DNA of 7,595 bases from Betaproteobacteria bacterium (GTDB lineage Bacteria; Pseudomonadota; Gammaproteobacteria; Burkholderiales; SG8-41), in the NCBI GenBank assembly GCA_021300125.1, contig JAJTHX010000161.1, forward strand, positions 1 through 7,595, read 5' to 3'. The notes below the pieces were generated by a model. The model saw only the letters and a program-made list of their open reading frames with translations, was not told the DNA's origin and searched no databases. Positions 6,591 through 7,595 of this stretch are shown here, in pieces. Made by a program: the position numbers and the translations under genes. How positions within the stretch are numbered: the first letter of the stretch is position 1; each line of letters begins with the position of its first letter.

Positions 6591-7499
6591 TTGAAAACAA
6601 TACTGCTCACCGGCAAGAACGGCCAGGTCGGCCACGAACTGGTCACGGCGCTGGCGCCGCTGGGTCGCGTGGTCGCCACCGGGCGCGACCAGCTTGATCT
6701 TGCGCGGCCTGATTCGATCGTCAGTTGCGTGCGCGATGTCAGGCCCGACATCATCGTGAACGCCGCGGGTTACACCTCGGTGGATGGCGCCGAGCTGGAC
6801 CCTGATGCCGCCTGGCAGGCCAACGCCGTGGGGCCGGGTATCCTTGCCGAGCAGGCGAAGGCGGGGGGATCTCTGCTGCTGCACTTTTCGACGGATTATG
6901 TGTATGACGGGACCAAGGGGGCACCCTATGATGAGGATGATCCGCCGAATCCGGTCAATGCCTACGGGCGCAGCAAACTGGAAGGCGAACGCAATATCGC
7001 CGCCAGCGGCTGCCGGCACCTGACATTCAGGACGAGCTGGCTGTATGCAGACCGCGGCGTGAATTTCCTGTTGACCATACTGCGTTTGGCGCAGCAGAAG
7101 CCCGAGCTTCATATCGTCGCAGATCAAATCGGCTCCCCCACCTGGGCACGCGAACTGGCAGGAGTCACCGCCCGCATCCTGCAGTCACAGCAGCTCAAGC
7201 CTGACGCGCTGGGCACCTACCATCTCTCGGCCGGCAGCCATGTATCCCGTTTCGAGTTTGCCCAGGCCATCGTCGCCACCGCCCGGATGGCTTGCGGAGC
7301 GGAACGAGGCTGGGCAAACATCAAGCCCACAACGACCGCCAACTACCCGAGACCGGCGGCGCGTCCGCTGAACGCGGCAACCTCGAAGGACAAAATCGGA
7401 AACAGGCTGGGGATAGCCATGCCGCACTGGGAAGAGCAGCTTAAAGCCTGCATGCGCTCAATGGGGGAGCAAGGGCTGTTGCAGCTCAAACAAGGCTGA
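6591..7499 (+). CDS. rfbD: dTDP-4-dehydrorhamnose reductase
   Basis: RfbD (RmlD) reduces dTDP-4-keto-L-rhamnose to dTDP-L-rhamnose with NAD(P)H, the last step of the pathway. Its 302 residues show the dinucleotide motif LTGKNGQVG (6-14), NAAGYTSVDGAE (57-68), HFSTDYVYDG (98-107, Thr101), YGRSK (125-129, Tyr125 and Lys129), RTSWLY (147-152), DQIGSPTWA (178-186), GTYHLSA (208-214) and RPLNAATSKDKI (258-269). The start is TTG at 6591, which yields the family-typical opening MKTILLTGKNGQVG; the ribosome site is weak. It follows rfbA by 38 bases, not by overlap, and there is no rfbC between. From about 6840 on codon choice is looser (GAT, TAT, AAT, GGG, GGA) than in rfbA and rfbB, which strongly prefer C-ending codons. 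No clear terminator follows. Confidence 0.95.
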   Translation: MKTILLTGKNGQVGHELVTALAPLGRVVATGRDQLDLARPDSIVSCVRDVRPDIIVNAAGYTSVDGAELDPDAAWQANAVGPGILAEQAKAGGSLLLHFSTDYVYDGTKGAPYDEDDPPNPVNAYGRSKLEGERNIAASGCRHLTFRTSWLYADRGVNFLLTILRLAQQKPELHIVADQIGSPTWARELAGVTARILQSQQLKPDALGTYHLSAGSHVSRFEFAQAIVATARMACGAERGWANIKPTTTANYPRPAARPLNAATSKDKIGNRLGIAMPHWEEQLKACMRSMGEQGLLQLKQG

Positions 7500-7517
7500 A
7501 ACCCGCCTCGCCGAACC

Positions 7518-7546
7518 TTGCTAGACCAGCGATTTCGCGGTTAAAT
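7518..7546 (+). promoter_or_regulatory. candidate sigma-70 promoter downstream of rfbD
   Basis: TTGCTA (7518-7523) and TTAAAT (7541-7546) match the -35 and -10 boxes at 4 of 6 positions each and are exactly 17 bases apart. The expected start near 7553 lies inside the palindrome at 7550-7572. This points to a new, separately regulated transcription unit to the right. Confidence 0.45.
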
Positions 7547-7549
7547 CTA

Positions 7550-7572
7550 GTTTGTTCAACAGTTGAACAAAC
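7550..7572. repeat. perfect 11-base inverted repeat, operator-like
   Basis: GTTTGTTCAAC (7550-7560) and GTTGAACAAAC (7562-7572) are perfect reverse complements around a single A at 7561. Length, symmetry and location over the predicted transcription start suit a binding site for a dimeric repressor such as a TetR-type regulator; the regulator's identity is inference. As RNA it could fold into a ten-pair stem with loop CAG, but no T run follows, so an intrinsic terminator is unlikely. Confidence 0.75.
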
Positions 7573-7583
7573 GCGGGCTCTCA

Positions 7584-7595
7584 ATGCTTACCGAC
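7584..7595 (+). CDS. possible first four codons of a downstream gene
   Basis: ATG CTT ACC GAC (Met-Leu-Thr-Asp) begins 11 bases after the palindrome and runs off the window. Its placement downstream of a promoter and operator-like site makes it a plausible start, but the ribosome site is weak and four codons cannot identify a product. Confidence 0.25.

Noticed and set aside
5656..6600. Long minus-strand open frame (314 codons) opposite rfbA
   Set aside because: Antisense to full-length rfbA, with no family features.
7525..7541. Hairpin ACC-a-GCG / CGC-GGT with loop ATTT, considered as the rfbD terminator
   Set aside because: Six pairs with a bulge and no T run after it; it overlaps the better-supported -35/-10 spacing.
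1..7595. CRISPR arrays, tRNA or rRNA genes, insertion sequences, phage genes, toxin-antitoxin pairs
   Set aside because: Looked for on both strands; no repeat-spacer pattern, cloverleaf, transposase motif or other support was seen. The space is filled by ordinary envelope genes.

Overview
The window reads as a chromosomal piece of a GC-rich Gram-negative bacterium, most likely a gamma- or betaproteobacterium. It carries a TolC-type outer-membrane channel, the two first inner-core LPS enzymes (WaaC and WaaA) and dTDP-L-rhamnose genes. The neighbourhood thiC riboswitch / tolC / waaA resembles the arrangement known from Pseudomonas and relatives. That assignment rests on gene families and gene order; no species can be named from the sequence alone.

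Layout, left to right. Positions 1-94 hold a minus-strand TPP (thiamine pyrophosphate) riboswitch, almost complete, whose controlled gene (probably thiC) lies off the left edge. Positions 95-193 are a divergent promoter region. A plus-strand pair follows: a protein-L-isoaspartate O-methyltransferase-like gene (194-880) and a tolC-family gene (896-2221), 15 bases apart. A minus-strand pair converges on tolC with only 18 bases between: waaC (3490-4452) followed by waaA (2240-3493), overlapping in an ATGA. A 163-base divergent intergenic region (4453-4615) leads into the plus-strand rhamnose genes rfbB (4616-5680), rfbA (5677-6552) and rfbD (6591-7499). The last 96 bases hold a plausible promoter with a perfect 11-base inverted repeat over its expected start site, and possibly the first codons of another gene at 7584.

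How the genes work together. WaaA adds Kdo to lipid A and WaaC adds the first heptose, so the minus-strand pair builds the LPS inner core. RfbA, RfbB and RfbD supply three of the four steps from glucose-1-phosphate to dTDP-L-rhamnose, a donor for O-antigen or other surface glycans. The fourth enzyme, the 3,5-epimerase RfbC, is absent from this window. TolC is an outer-membrane exit duct for efflux or type I secretion. The theme is the cell envelope, with thiamine biosynthesis at the left margin.

I see no CRISPR array, tRNA, rRNA, insertion sequence or phage gene, and no evidence of an undescribed multi-gene system. The points most worth a second look are the operator-like palindrome at 7550-7572, the missing rfbC, the compensated base-pair swap in the riboswitch, and the methyltransferase-like protein that has lost the family's usual substrate-pocket motif.
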